Below, in pieces: positions 23,001-31,400 of a DNA stretch of 64,000 bases. The stretch spans positions 1 to 64,000 of the forward strand of contig JBAMJV010009712.1 in NCBI GenBank assembly GCA_037951105.1, given 5' to 3'. Position numbers and translations under genes: made by a program. Below the pieces are notes generated by a model. It saw nothing but the letters and a program-made list of their open reading frames with translations. It searched no databases and was not told where the DNA came from. This DNA comes from Echinarachnius parma (Eukaryota; Echinodermata; Echinoidea; Clypeasteroida; Echinarachniidae). How positions within the stretch are numbered: the stretch's first letter is position 1; every line of letters starts with the position of its first letter.

Positions 23001-25300
23001 TTGCACCTCTATCACTTCCATTCCATTTTGGCTGCCGACGCACAATTTGGAATTTTATCTTCAGGAACTGTCAATTCAAAACTCGATTCTGACTCTGATC
23101 CAGATCTTTCGTCTAATTCACGCTCACTGTTAGAATCAGATGAATCTGGGTGTGGATCCTCAATAATTATAAACTCAAACAAATGTATGTAGATATTGAA
23201 AAAAATCGAAATAATATCTCTCTGTCAATGTGATTAGATGCGCTCAGCGTGTACGTCTATGACAATTAGAGTATCGGGGATCCTGTGATTGCCTGCAGAT
23301 GACGTCACAACTATGACGTCATTTTTCTTCGCCCGAACTCAATTTTTTTGGGGGGCACTTTCAAAGTAAATGTTCAGGTCCTCATATCATTTATAAATAA
23401 TTTTCCAAGTGCAAAACAGTTGTTTTATTCGAAATCTACATGTAAGTGGCTTTCTGAAGGGCTAAAATGCCATTTTCAGCTGATTTTCTTGACACCATAC
23501 CTTTAAGTCGACACCACCGAAAAGCACAAAAATAATGTCTCTTTTTTTTTTTAGAGTAGGTATTCAGTTAGTGTATCTGGAAAACACTCCGTATCATGGC
23601 TATGAAGGTGTTGATTAGATTCCTGCAACATAAAAGGGAAATACTACATTTGATATCACCTAAAATCCTGAGAAGAATTCAGTAATTGTATCTGAAAAAA
23701 AAAAAAACAGATCTGAATTAAATGGCAAAAGAAACATTTTCAGGTAATACAACATTCCATGTATGATGTAACCACTCTAAACTGGCAACTTCATCATGTG
23801 AAATGTGTTGAACATTCAACAGTTTGTTACATTATCATCCTAACATATGAAAAATAGATAACAATTTCTAAAAATAGGTATAACTGTCTGAATTTTCAAC
23901 AAAATGGAGAAAAGCTAAAATCAAGAAAAATTGTATACCTATCGTCGCGCTCCTTGGCCTTCTCCCTGTTGAAATCTTGCATTTCCTGGAAGCTCTTTCG
24001 TCTTGTAAGTGTTGGTTTCTTGGATGATGTTGTCTCTTTTTGGAACAGAGGTGGTTTCGACATGTACTTCATGTAGAACTTTGATGATGTGGACTGTCAA
24101 AAACAAACAATGAAAATGTAGGAACATAATGAAACCAATCGGTATTTATTTAATTGAAGCTTTCACCCTAAAAGTCAAGCACTTAGGGAATGGCTTTGAG
24201 ATAACTTGGACTGGGGTCTTTAGAAATATGTATTAATATAGTTATACCAAAATCCCAATTCTTCAATGTGTCAATGGAGGCATTTGGGGTCTAAACAGAA
24301 GTCAAGTGGTCAACAAGGGCCAGCCTTTGTATGATGAAAAGACTATAGCTTTCCTCAAATAGCTGTCTACACCTCAATGACCCTATTGCTGAGATCTAAT
24401 AATCTGGGCATTCTGGGCCCATTTTCATAAAAGCCTGCTAGCTTAGTTGCCTGCTAAATTAATTTTAATAATTTAACACTTGTTCTTTTAGTTGCTTACT
24501 AGGGTTAACTTAGTGGGTACCTCAGGCTTACCCAGCTAACGCTAGTTGGGGACTAGAAAAACTGTTTGTTGCTCACTATTAAACTATATCATTTGAAATA
24601 CTTAGCCTGGAACTAAGCTAGCAGGGTTCTATGAATATGGGCCATGCTTGTTGAAAAAAGGGTGATCAAAGGAACTAGAGAGTGGCAGATGTCATGGCAT
24701 TTTATATTTGCAAAATTCAAGGCAACTTAATATAAATGAACCCTTTCTGACCTCATTTTGCTGCGAGTAGCCCTGTTGCTGCGACATCATCTGTGAGAAT
24801 AGATCGAAGGAGCTGGACTGAGAATTTTCCATTTGTGATGCCATCACTTGGGACGCGCTGCTGAAGCTCTGGCTGGAGTTGATGGCAGAGTCTGACTGGT
24901 AGTCCCCTCTGAGACTGCCTCTTTGTAGGAGCTCCCTAAAACAATAACGATAAATTTGCAGATTGCAAATTTGCAATTGTAGATGTCATTGAACAAAAAT
25001 TAATGCCACACAGATTAGATCTGCTGCTGAAGCTCATGTTTGACTCGGAACACTCTAACATTGCCTCACTGTAGATGATATTTCTATTATGTTTTCAAAC
25101 AACTCGTTCTGAGATGAGCAAGGTAGTTGTAATTTTTCTTATTCAATTAGCGATTTGTATAAAAATAATTAATCTCCTGTACAGTTAATATGCTATATAT
25201 GTCTTCAAATTCAAAATCAAATTCAGGCTTTGTACAAAGTTAAGTATACCAACCCAGGATTTGAAGAGAACAAATCTGATGTGTTGAGTTTGTTGGGCAT
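11750..25300 (-). CDS. IHO1: IHO1-like meiotic coiled-coil protein (CCDC36/Mer2 family), 11 coding exons
   Basis: Coding exons in transcript order: 25254-25300, 24752-24935, 23939-24093, 20662-20798, 19821-19918, 18635-18766, 16210-17894, 15721-15881, 14224-14340, 12907-13055, 11750-11878. All phases join and the total is 2994 bases (997 aa). The start is the first in-frame ATG (MPNKLN), after an in-frame TAA. Residues about 25-75 are Ser/Gln-rich. Residues about 85-90 read KYMSKPPLF, close to the KY.(T/S)KP.LF segment of vertebrate IHO1, followed by a basic stretch and coiled coil (about 130-300). The 1685-base exon encodes a disordered Ser/Gln/Lys-rich region, then a DDDDDD cluster and basic C-terminus. 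IHO1 binds HORMAD1 on meiotic chromosome axes and promotes SPO11 break formation. Human IHO1 is about 594 aa, so this protein is much longer, mostly in the disordered part. Identity rests on the N-terminal match, architecture and synteny. Confidence 0.72.
11912..12037 (-). CDS. IHO1: IHO1-like alternative last exon, copy B
   Basis: Acceptor TCTAATTTAG is followed by GLKMSCKRRMIFSSQEDLSR in the same phase as copy C. It ends with a different tail (KQPPLNQ...) and a TAA at 11912. The conserved part matches copy C almost exactly. It may be an alternative terminal exon or a recent silent duplicate. Confidence 0.4.
   Translation of the reverse strand, partial: GLKMSCKRRMIFSSQEDLSRTVLQIIPSNKQPPLNQCRIYI
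11979..12197 (-). CDS. IHO1: IHO1-like alternative last exon, copy A
   Basis: Acceptor ATAATTCAG is followed by GLKMFHKWRMIFSTQEDLSR, again phase 0. The frame stays open through copy B's intron and stops at 11979. It is the copy nearest exon 10 and the most diverged of the three, but still open. Confidence 0.4.
   Translation of the reverse strand, partial: GLKMFHKWRMIFSTQEDLSRTVLQIIPSKKYKNHLQTSIEFKLFVFFVICSNLGPEDELQAEDDLFFPGGPE
12384..12735. mobile_element. MITE with about 30-bp inverted ends, TA-flanked
   Basis: GCGTCTTTTCGCACGGCGAC at the left is perfectly inverted at the right, with the match continuing imperfectly to an AGTGC word, and TA lies outside each end. It is CpG-rich relative to its surroundings. 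A 132-codon ORF inside it has no recognisable domain. It sits in the intron between exons 10 and 11 of the IHO1-like gene. Confidence 0.7.
12907..13055 (-). CDS. IHO1: IHO1-like exon 10, functional copy
   Basis: Acceptor TTTTTTAG, phase 1 in and phase 0 out (149 bases), donor AACAAG/GTAGTT. Encodes VASKQSAESSFWSGLMSPSL and continues open to the donor. Two more copies lie upstream at 13146-13252 and about 13375-13470. Confidence 0.6.
13146..13252 (-). pseudogene. tandem copy of IHO1-like exon 10 (copy B)
   Basis: A good acceptor (TTTTTATAG) is followed by MASKQSAESSFWSGLISPSL. The frame then diverges and meets a TAA at 13146, before any donor corresponding to the functional exon. It could serve only as a truncated terminal exon. 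Confidence 0.5.
13375..13470 (-). pseudogene. decayed copy of IHO1-like exon 10 (copy C)
   Basis: FWSGLMSPSVNGHTSEQVV is recognisable next to the exon 10 sequence. A TAA stands just before FWSG and no clear acceptor remains. Confidence 0.5.
13770..13975. repeat. GGCCC/GGGCC-rich dispersed repeat
   Basis: Repeated words such as TTGCCCGAACGGGCAAGTAG and GTGGCCC...AAAT occur here. Relatives are at 25795-25850, 34605-34760, 39395-39610 and 43615-43860. No coding potential. Confidence 0.6.
14224..14340 (-). CDS. IHO1: IHO1-like exon 9 (acidic cluster)
   Basis: Acceptor TTCTTACAG, donor AGGG/GTAAGT, 117 bases, phase 1 in and out. Encodes ILDTANTYSDDDDDDSSQEI. The acidic run resembles the SSDDDGF acidic C-terminal tip of mammalian IHO1, although here it is not terminal. 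Confidence 0.65.
14333..14482. repeat. 50-bp tandem repeat x3 spanning an exon acceptor
   Basis: CTGTAAGAAT recurs at 14341, 14391 and 14441 (exact 50-bp period). On the minus strand each unit has the acceptor-like ATTCTTACAGTGGAAGAG, so the exon 9 acceptor is present three times in tandem. Confidence 0.9.
14838..15024 (-). mobile_element. tRNA-derived SINE
   Basis: The minus strand carries an A box (TGGCTTAGCGGTTAGAG, 14997-15013) and a B box (GGGTTCGAACCC, 14959-14970) at tRNA-like spacing. The acceptor stem does not pair, so this is a SINE head rather than a tRNA gene. It lies in the intron between exons 8 and 9. Confidence 0.65.
15030..15690. other. intronic DNA, no exon seen
   Basis: Part of the intron between exons 8 and 9 of the IHO1-like gene. 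The word AGGTCACAAATG / ACCTTACACCACAAAACGA recurs in opposite orientations at 15220-15250 and 15635-15665, suggesting a decayed inverted-repeat element. Confidence 0.4.
15721..15881 (-). CDS. IHO1: IHO1-like exon 8
   Basis: Acceptor CTTGACAG, donor CATG/GTAAGA, phase 2 in and phase 1 out. Encodes a basic stretch ending SGSKRKHG. Confidence 0.7.
16210..17894 (-). CDS. IHO1: IHO1-like exon 7 (large disordered exon)
   Basis: A single 1685-base exon, acceptor TTGTAAAG, donor AAAAG/GTTAGA. It begins VHEEQRSIKEQQNKLLEETE, the end of the coiled coil, and continues as low-complexity Ser/Gln/Pro- and Lys-rich sequence with many basic clusters and acidic patches. Its composition is unlike the neighbouring coiled-coil exons and is typical of disordered scaffold proteins. 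Confidence 0.8.
18473..18560 (+). mobile_element. tRNA-derived SINE fragment
   Basis: An A box (CTAGTGGTCAGAG) and B box (GGGTTCAAACC) lie at tRNA-like spacing on the plus strand. The sequence is related to the copy at 35012-35098. Confidence 0.55.
18635..18766 (-). CDS. IHO1: IHO1-like exon 6 (coiled coil)
   Basis: Acceptor TTATTACAG, donor AAAAG/GTGAAT, 44 codons, phase 0 both sides. Leucine-heptad pattern in HIDLLESQLATAREDRNEHL. Confidence 0.75.
18790..19500. other. intronic DNA with AAT microsatellite
   Basis: AAT repeats at 18790-18815 and around 19340-19372. No exon seen in this part of the intron. Confidence 0.6.
19821..19918 (-). CDS. IHO1: IHO1-like exon 5 (coiled coil)
   Basis: Acceptor TAGTCACAG, strong donor TCT/GTGAGT, 98 bases, phase 1 in and phase 0 out. 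Encodes ELSHYHKQLLNNLKTREDQD and on. Confidence 0.7.
20055..20165. repeat. AAT microsatellite joined to a dispersed repeat
   Basis: An AAT array (20055-20088) is followed by GCATTTATATAGCGC and AAAGCGCTGTAAACATC, which look like a dispersed repeat tail. Confidence 0.6.
20662..20798 (-). CDS. IHO1: IHO1-like exon 4
   Basis: Acceptor CTGTTGCAG, donor AAAA/GTAAAT. Encodes DLINTFIAIVKECADEVKHA, matching in position the LYNFV.NVRESI segment at the start of the vertebrate IHO1 coiled coil. Two extra fragments lie upstream at 20950-21030 and 23594-23630. Confidence 0.72.
20950..21030 (-). pseudogene. tandem copy of IHO1-like exon 4
   Basis: Encodes DLINTSIATMKECAEEVKHA with no stop, offset 231 bp from the functional exon. 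The acceptor AG is changed (ACAT for GCAG) and the second half of the exon is missing, so it is probably silent. Confidence 0.6.
21068..21583. mobile_element. family-A TTAA MITE, second copy
   Basis: Ends AGGGATAGTTGAGTTTTGGTA and its inverted counterpart, with internal text shared with 8103-8623 (for example GAGAGCGCCCTCTTG). The right flank reads TTAA and the left TTCA. It lies in the intron between exons 3 and 4. Confidence 0.7.
21587..23502. mobile_element. about 1.9-kb TTAA-flanked non-coding element with CRE-bearing subterminal repeats
   Basis: TTAA flanks AGG...CCT ends (21583-21586 and 23503-23506). Near each end is an inverted TGACGTCA...CTGCAGGCAAT segment (21787-21807 and 23290-23310), with another TGACGTCA close by. 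A long hairpin lies inside at 22317-22382. Boundaries are inferred from the TTAA pair and the inverted subterminal repeats; the terminal match is weak. Confidence 0.45.
22317..22382. repeat. hairpin with about 26-bp arms
   Basis: CTCTGTCGGCAT with its T-rich flank is complemented by ATGCCGACAGAG and its A-rich flank, with one extra T in the left arm and a loop of about 16 bases that repeats GTCGGCAT. Confidence 0.85.
23594..23630 (-). pseudogene. third fragment of IHO1-like exon 4
   Basis: Carries the acceptor GTTGCAG followed by AATCTAATCAACACCTTCAT, matching the start of exon 4 and its acceptor. The rest of the exon is gone. Confidence 0.55.
23939..24093 (-). CDS. IHO1: IHO1-like exon 3 (KYMSKPPLF motif)
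   Basis: Acceptor TTTTTGACAG, donor ATAG/GTATAC. Encodes KFYMKYMSKPPLFQKE and a basic segment RRKSFQEMQDFNREKAKERD. This is the strongest sequence link to vertebrate IHO1. Confidence 0.75.
24752..24935 (-). CDS. IHO1: IHO1-like exon 2 (Ser/Gln-rich)
   Basis: Acceptor TTGTTTTAG, donor GAG/GTCAGA. Encodes a Ser/Gln/Met-rich segment with SFDLFSQMM. Composition and position resemble the Ser-rich N-terminus of vertebrate IHO1. Confidence 0.7.
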
Positions 25301-25361
25301 CTTCAGATACGTTGTCAGCCTGCCATCTTCTTCCAATTGACAGTTGATAAATTACTGCATC
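25254..25361 (-). CDS. IHO1: IHO1-like first coding exon
   Basis: Acceptor GGGGTGCAG at 25362-25363, start codon at 25298-25300, donor CCTGG/GTTGGT. An in-frame TAA upstream fixes the start. A competing longer frame across this exon has no phase-compatible partner. Confidence 0.6.
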
Positions 25362-25369
25362 CTGCACCC

Positions 25370-27583
25370 CAAAAAATGGTTAGAAATACAAATTTAAGCA
25401 TTTTATAGTTTTCTTTCTTCTTTTGTGATACATTGATTTCTAAATTTTACATTGAATCACTGCAAACTCTTTTTGATCAGAAAGCCGTTTGAGTTCTTAT
25501 GATTTTGTTCCCCTTTGGAAATCTAATCCTAAGTCCATAGTAATGGCCAATTTGTCATTAACTTTGGTAGATTGAAGACCTTAATCCCCATTTTAATAAG
25601 ATTCTGTTTAATAATAACGGTTATTGTATGGACTTACAATCAATAATGTTATTCCTTACATGCAAATCTCATCTAGAACTTGATCATGTAATTGAAACAG
25701 CTTCAACTGCAACAACACTCAATCATTGTTGTAAACGGGCAATTAAATTTTCTGTTCAGAAAAGTACAAATTTGATAAGTTATGAAATTTGAATTTACTT
25801 GCCCGAATGGGCCAGTAGGCAGTAGAGAAAAAAGCTAGTGTGGAGGCTTGATGTAAGGCTTCAGAAGTTCAGTAGCGTGTAAATGTAATCAAGAGTTTTT
25901 AACATGATGAAGTCATGAGACATGACATGAGTAATCAATCCACATGCACATCTCATTCACCCCTACAAGTCAAGGGGTTAACTGCATATGCTGCAGTAAC
26001 CCCTTACTCCTTACGCCATGTAAAATACATGTAAGTCAAAGCTGCACTCATTGTCCAAGAAAAGGGGAAAATCCCCTGTCTTCCTAGCCTCAAACTAGAT
26101 GTTTTTCACACCATTGATCAATTTGATGGTGACATGCATAGGTCTTATGTTTGGCTTTGTTCTGTTAATATTATAAGTAGTTAAAACTTCAAAGCTGGCT
26201 GTAAAGTATTCTTTATAGTCACAAATTGACCTACATTCTTTGTTATACTTTGGAATGCAATACAAAAGCTATTGACTGGAGATAACCAGTCAATGCACAC
26301 ATTCACAGACATAGACACAAATGTTGCAATCCTTTTATTCAGCCTGACATTGTATTTTTTTGTACCACTGTTCTGCAGTTTCAGTAGGAATTTGGGAAGT
26401 TTATTTGGCAGAGGCCTAAACAGGTATTGTAAACAACTGGTCTATTACTCTATTTTTGTATTTAGTGGGCAGTACAGCTTTGAGGAGATCCACTAAAGAT
26501 CATATTATATTCTCAAATAGGAATTATGACATCAGAAGGCTCAATGTAAGTTTCAAATTGTATTTAATTCTACCCTCCTACTATCCACATTTGGTTTATT
26601 TGGTGAGATAATACGTTATTATAGCTAGAAATATTTTTTTTATTTTTGGTTAATCTAATAATCTCACAAACTTGTTTACTGTGTTTACTATGGCATAGGT
26701 GTTACTGTTACTTGTTAGAGTGCATCTCGTTCTCGAGTCAATTCAATCTCAATTATTTAAATCCAACTAGTCTACGACTACACTTTGAGTTTGACTTTGT
26801 TTTGTCTTTGACTTTTGAGTGACTTTGGCTAAACAAGTTTAGTCCAAGTAAAGCCTTTGCTTTGCTTTGCCTTTGGCTTAATAAATTGCTCTTTTTGGGG
26901 GCCTTCAATTTTAAATTGCACCATCTGCATCTCGATCTCATTCTCTGAGTCTCACTCTCACACTCAGTCTCTGCTTTCACTTTTCAGTGTCACTTACTGA
27001 CTAGTTTCAGTTTCACTTTCATTTTCAAACTAAAATTAAAAAACACTCTTCGACTTCGTCTTCGACTTCACTTCTCAATCTCAGTCTTCAGCTCAGAGTC
27101 AGAATCAGACTTCACTTACTTAGTTTAAGTTCTACTGAGTCTGAGTACTGGCACTGGCAAAAGTACTTTGATATTAACAAATAACCAATATTAAGTCAAT
27201 CATACAAATGACAAGTTGCTTGCGTGTTATTTATTGTTGAATTCCAATTTCATGATTTCATATACTAGTAGTCGTAGAGTACTTCGTCAGTTCGTATTCA
27301 CTTTTCAATTTCAGCTTCCAAATCCAAGAGTCCAAGACCAAGAATAAGATAGTGAAACTCATACTAACGGCAACGAGCACGAGTGGGACTGAAGAAGGGA
27401 GAAGACAGACGACTAAACATATCAGAAAATATATCTAATAGACTCTTACGCCAATTATAGAGGGTATAAATGATTGAATGTATATATTTCAACATTGCTC
27501 GGATTATTTACTAACATAAATGTATTGTAGGTAACAATTAAGGTTAAATTTCAACGTGAAAATGAAATATATTTTTGACTTAC
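25370..27583. other. long first intron, simple-sequence DNA
   Basis: No coding exon seen. 26740-27340 is rich in irregular ACTTT/CTCACTCTC-type words. A dispersed GGCCC-type repeat fragment lies at 25795-25850. Confidence 0.5.
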
Positions 27584-27720
27584 CCGCGCAAGCGATTACG
27601 AACGTAAACACGATAGCTTTTCGATCGAATATGCGATATCGCCATATCGATATCGCGTGTTTTTTATAGTCTACTCTCCGCAAACCTGTCATCCATATTT
27701 CAGCAAGCCGAACCCGTCTG
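27584..27720 (-). other. IHO1: candidate 5' UTR exon of the IHO1-like gene
   Basis: A strong donor (GCGG/GTAAGT, exon end at 27584) follows a moderately GC-richer segment on the minus strand. Short upstream ORFs are present, and none is phase-compatible with the coding start. The TSS and 5' boundary are inferred. Confidence 0.35.
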
Positions 27721-28355
27721 TCACACTTTGTCCGTCTCTAATAGATCAACTTAGAATATTTATTGACATATAATTAAAACATATTTTAAAATCTATTTTG
27801 TAGCAATTTAAAATGTCATACAAATTAGGAAAGTTAATAAGTTATGATATAAACACCCACTTGAAATTTTTGATGTCTACGGAATAAAGACTATCAAAAA
27901 TATGTTGGTGAAATCCAAAGCGAGCACTATATTTTTTTTGCTGCCTGATAGGATTTTTAATTCATTGATTGAAAAATCACCACCAAAACAGAAAAAAATG
28001 AAAGTATCGTCATAGGTGTGTAGTGTCTCATCAGGCAGGAAAATAAAAATCAATTCCAAGCTCGGCCATTTCTACTATACATCGCAGGTGGTCGCAGATT
28101 CATGAATATGCAAATCTCCTAAACAACCACCTGCCTTTCAGGAAGTTTACCAAGCCGTGACCCTAGAAACGAGACAGCCCGTGTGTTGCGGCAATAATAG
28201 ACCCGTAAACACCGCTATCAAAGAGTAAACGTGTTGACTGTATGTTATCGTGCCCGTGGCTTATCATTCCAGCGTTGTGAAAACCAGGGCCGCTTTATAT
28301 ATTTTGACAAGTTTAGGCGACAAATTATCGGATTTTTTAGTACATCTGACGGAAA
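27721..28355. promoter_or_regulatory. putative divergent promoter between the IHO1-like and CIMIP7-like genes
   Basis: About 630 bp separates the candidate minus-strand first exon from the plus-strand start codon at 28356. The genes point away from each other, so a shared bidirectional promoter is likely. The part nearest 28080-28330 is GC-richer than the surroundings. No TATA box is evident. Confidence 0.4.
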
Positions 28356-28400
28356 ATGGGTGGACGCAGAGATCGAGCGGGAAACAGCCAAGGCAGCTGG
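28356..28400 (+). CDS. CIMIP7: CIMIP7-like exon 1
   Basis: ATG in AAAATGG context; encodes MGGRRDRAGNSQGSW; donor TGG/GTAAGT. Confidence 0.7.
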
Positions 28401-31400
28401 GTAAGTGACATATAAACTTCTGAAAAGACCAATTCTGTCGTGAAAGTTTTCCGAACATATATATGTTTCTTGTAAGAATATAGTTTGTTATAATTTCGTC
28501 GTAATTTGATTTGTATGTTGGCTTCTATGTTGTAAATTAAGAACGCCAATCGTCTATAATATTTTGTTTTCACAGAATTTTAGTTATTGCAGTTGATTAT
28601 ATTTTGGTTTATATTATATTTTTGTAATTCAAGTTCTCATGAATATTGAGACTGAGTGTTATATATACCTTGTTAAAAAACATATATATAGCTGTAGTGC
28701 ATAATGATAATCAGATTAATATGCATCCCTTGAACAATTTGTTAACATTTGTCCGACTTGGAATATGTAATTATAAAATGTTGAATACAAAATTGCCATG
28801 TAATATAAGAATACATTTGGGGACACATATATTGCATGATAATTACCCCACTAGTTTATGTTTGTGACTTTTGCAACAATTGATAGAATGAGTTCGTCAG
28901 CCAAATAAATGGAAATGCCCTAGACTAGTTTATTCTACTTCTTCTTCCTATTAAACTGCAGGCTTCAAATCTGAATATTATCACAGTTATTCTACATTAT
29001 ACATGTTTATCACTTTTAATATATAATTTGATCACTTTTTCCTCAAGCCTTTGGCTTATTTGTTGATAATTTTCTTGTAAATTTGAATGTGTACATTTTC
29101 TATTTTTTATGAGATTAAAAATAGAAAATAAATGAAAAATAAATATATATATGTTTCATGAATTCCTCTTTCAGTTCTCATCTGGTTACTATGGCCACTT
29201 CCGAAGCAAGCATCGGAATGATTTCCTCAACCAGTACAGATCTCAGTCAAAACCATCTCCGCCACAAAAGTTTCATGATATGATATCTGTAAGTATATAC
29301 CTACATTGATGCAAGTTTTTTGTTTTTTTGTTTTGAATGTTCAGTATTTTCTCTCTTCATTCATCAAAATAACAATATATACATTAATTGGTACATAATA
29401 ATTATAATAAATCACAATAAGTATTGACATCTATAGAATGAAGAACAAATATATATATGTATATATATTTTTTTAAATAGGGGGAAAACAGAAAGGATTT
29501 AAGGAACAGAGGAACAATAATAAGCCCGCTTGATATATTTGGGCAGTTTCAGAAATGGAAAATAGAACATATCACTGAATTGGAGATGCAGAAGTTAGTT
29601 GAATTTAGAAAGAAAACAAAATTGAAAAGAGAATGAAACAACGACTTAGGAATTCTTACTAAAAATATGGGAAGATACAATTGTAAAATATATTATATTA
29701 TGTCTAGCATTAGTAATGTATGAATGTCAGTGGAAAATTTGCTTTTATAGTGTTTATAAATAACAAACACAAACATATATGATCTCCCCAAAACTGAGCA
29801 AGTGTTTCCATGGAAAATTACCTATCTAGAGTATTTGATTTTCAATATTTGCTTTTCCCCATCTTCCCTCGCAGGATCGACCAACCCATCATCACTTTTC
29901 TCATCATGACAATCGATTCTCCTTTCTCAACACCGTTGATAGCTTCGAAGGGGTAAGTCTTTGCTATATATTTAAAGCTTAAAATTATGCAAATTGTATG
30001 ATCAATATAAACCTTTTGTATTTCTTTTGTATTTCATAATGTCCCCTTATGTTTCCTATTTTGTTTTTTTCAAATTAATGGGGGGGGGGGGGGGGCACCT
30101 GACCCCTCATGCCCCCCCCCCCCCCCCCCCCCCCGTCGCTATGCCAATAACCATGGTTTCTGATAGACCCAAACATTTATAACTGTTACTTCTTAAAGAA
30201 TTTATAAGCAATAATTTAATTCTTATCAACATTTATTTGTGATTGTTTATAAAATAGAATATTCCATTGTGCTAATTTTTTTGTGTAAAGTCTTAGCCAG
30301 CTTCTCTTTTTTTTTCGGAGGGGGGGGGGGGGGGGAGGGGGTAATAAAGTTATTATTTCCCCCTAAAGTTCAATAAAGATAATTGGAAGGGAAAACATGG
30401 AAATAAGCTAGAATACATTACAGAAATAAATAAATTATCCATTTAATCCTCTTTAATAAGGGCTCTCCACTGATTTTTCCTGAAACTCAATTTAACAAAT
30501 ATCATTATCTTGATCAATAACCATATTCTATCTCATCTAACTTTCACAGAGTCTTGGAAAGCGGAAGGTCCAGACTAGCTACGGAGGCAAGTTCATTCCC
30601 GACTTCATCGCATGGGTGCCACACAAGAAAGAGATCGAGTCATCAGGTCCCAAGGTCTCCATCTACCGAGACACCTTCAATGGCGCAGGGGGCGATTCCG
30701 CTGCTGCAACCGACATCGTCAAGACTAGTGTCCCTCAGATCCTAGTGCCTAGCATCCGAAGGCCAAGGCGTCCATCAGAGCAGCAGCACAGCAGGCCTGT
30801 GATGCAAGCCCCGTACATAGACCAGAAGACTGCCGCAGAGGAACAGGAACCAATGTCCACGACGTATCGCTTGACGCACCGGCATCGCCAGCCGGACAGG
30901 CGCATCAACACGGACATGAACACGGGCGTGATTGTGAACGAGGAGCCCGTGCCAGAGCAGAAGACGATGGAGTTCATTAATCCGAAGGTGGCGTCTATCC
31001 ACGAGCGGCCCGTGCCTTCTGTGACGAGGCTGCGAAGGACTAGGGTTGCATCGGCTCCTCTGTTCAGGTCGAGCGTTGCGGACTGCATGGTGTGGCATGG
31101 CCACAGGGGCGGTGGAGATGGCGGTGACGAACAGCTCAGAATGATTCCTCATCAGGAACCGGTTCGCCCGAAGACTGTCATGGGTCTTCTCCCGGTAATA
31201 TCAAACTATGTAGATGTTGCTTACAACAACAGCAATAGCTTACCCTCAGACTCACACATGTACACATCACCACAGACTCAACCTCCTCCAGAGCAAAGTT
31301 CCCGCTTTGGCATCACACCATCGGCAACATCAACCGTTCCAATGGAAACAATGCAGATGTCACAGTCATCTCCTGCTGCACCGGTCGCCATGGAGACGAG

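Noticed and set aside
25185-25367. 60-codon frame starting MQDAVIYQLS as the IHO1-like first exon
   Set aside because: Its frame does not join exon 2. The overlapping frame starting MPNKLN joins exon 2 in phase at a GG/GTTGGT donor.
30735-31152. Minus-strand ORFs of 117 and 125 codons
   Set aside because: Opposite-strand shadows of CIMIP7-like exon 4; no splice or domain support.
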